64,000 nucleotides of DNA from Tritrichomonas musculus. Taxonomy: Eukaryota > Parabasalia > Tritrichomonadida > Tritrichomonadidae. The stretch's first letter is position 1, and each line of letters starts with the position of its first letter. The notes beneath the pieces are model-generated. The model was not told the origin of the DNA, searched no databases, and saw only the letters and a list, made by a program, of their open reading frames with translations. Positions 63,899 through 64,000 of the stretch are shown piece after piece. Made by a program: the position numbers and the translations under genes. The stretch covers positions 4,402,001 to 4,466,000 of the forward strand of contig JAPFFF010000010.1 of the NCBI GenBank assembly GCA_039105265.1, written 5' to 3'.

Positions 63899-64000
63899 AT
63901 ATTTCATAGGAAATTAGCTTTTATTATAATAAAAGATAAGTAATATATTATAATTCTAATAATATTTAAGTATGAAATTTAAGGGTAAAGTTGGCTTTTC

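Noticed and set aside
1-64000. Polinton/Maverick-type or retroelement genes
   Set aside because: I searched the translated sequence for protein-primed DNA polymerase, integrase, packaging ATPase, reverse transcriptase and capsid-like proteins and recognised none. All mobile elements called are plain DNA transposons or MITEs.

Overview
The window reads as nuclear DNA of a trichomonad (Parabasalia), most likely Tritrichomonas or a close relative. This is inferred, not proven. The DNA is very AT-rich. Every recognisable gene is a single uninterrupted reading frame. Short 5' leaders carry TCATT/TCATA motifs that match the trichomonad initiator (TCA+1-pyrimidine-T/A). The gene families are those expanded in trichomonads: BspA-like leucine-rich repeat protein, Sel1-repeat kinase, kinases and pseudokinases, C19 deubiquitinase, C2-(GYPPQ)n protein. 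Conserved eukaryotic genes (Arp3, P4-ATPase flippase, GH20 hexosaminidase) sit among them.

Layout. 1-2.9 kb: hexosaminidase on the minus strand, then a tRNA-like Pol III unit. 3-15.4 kb: a transposon-rich stretch with four terminal-inverted-repeat (TIR) elements flanked by TA (4232-5924, 7348-9232, 11898-13475, 13936-15401). It is broken only by a small basic protein gene (6722) and a large LIM-PARP gene (9457). 15.5-32.6 kb: the main genic block, with deubiquitinase, Ser-rich protein, Sel1 remnant, kinase, flippase, decayed repeat protein, pseudokinase, broken thioredoxin, BspA-like protein and kinase-Sel1. 34.5 kb: a second member of the small basic family. 35-51.5 kb: almost continuous DNA transposons. 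In order these are a decayed pogo-like element with 348-bp TIRs, a second pogo-like element with a 35-residue second-to-third Asp spacing (DD35D), a TTAA-flanked MITE, a 3.6-kb MULE inserted exactly at the MITE edge with a 9-bp target duplication, two small non-autonomous elements, and a 5.2-kb pogo-like element with an open transposase. That last element carries two satellite arrays, 10 x 53 bp and about 15 x 124 bp. 52-55.9 kb: kinase and calponin-homology pseudogenes around the C2-GYPPQ gene and a second TTAA MITE. 57.6-58.9 kb: Arp3. 58.9-64 kb: essentially gene-free AT-rich DNA with GC-rich hairpins, a CGATA cluster and a TIR element with an 8-bp target duplication.

The genes do not form an operon or a pathway. 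Loose themes are signalling (three kinase-fold genes, an ADP-ribosyltransferase, a deubiquitinase), membrane and cytoskeleton (flippase, C2 protein, Arp3), and lysosome or surface (hexosaminidase, BspA-like). The items I would follow first are the transposon with internal satellites, the LIM-PARP fusion, the paired small-protein family, the TTAA MITE family, and the very frequent TCAAAAAGT word that also builds several hairpins. All boundaries and counts were read by eye.
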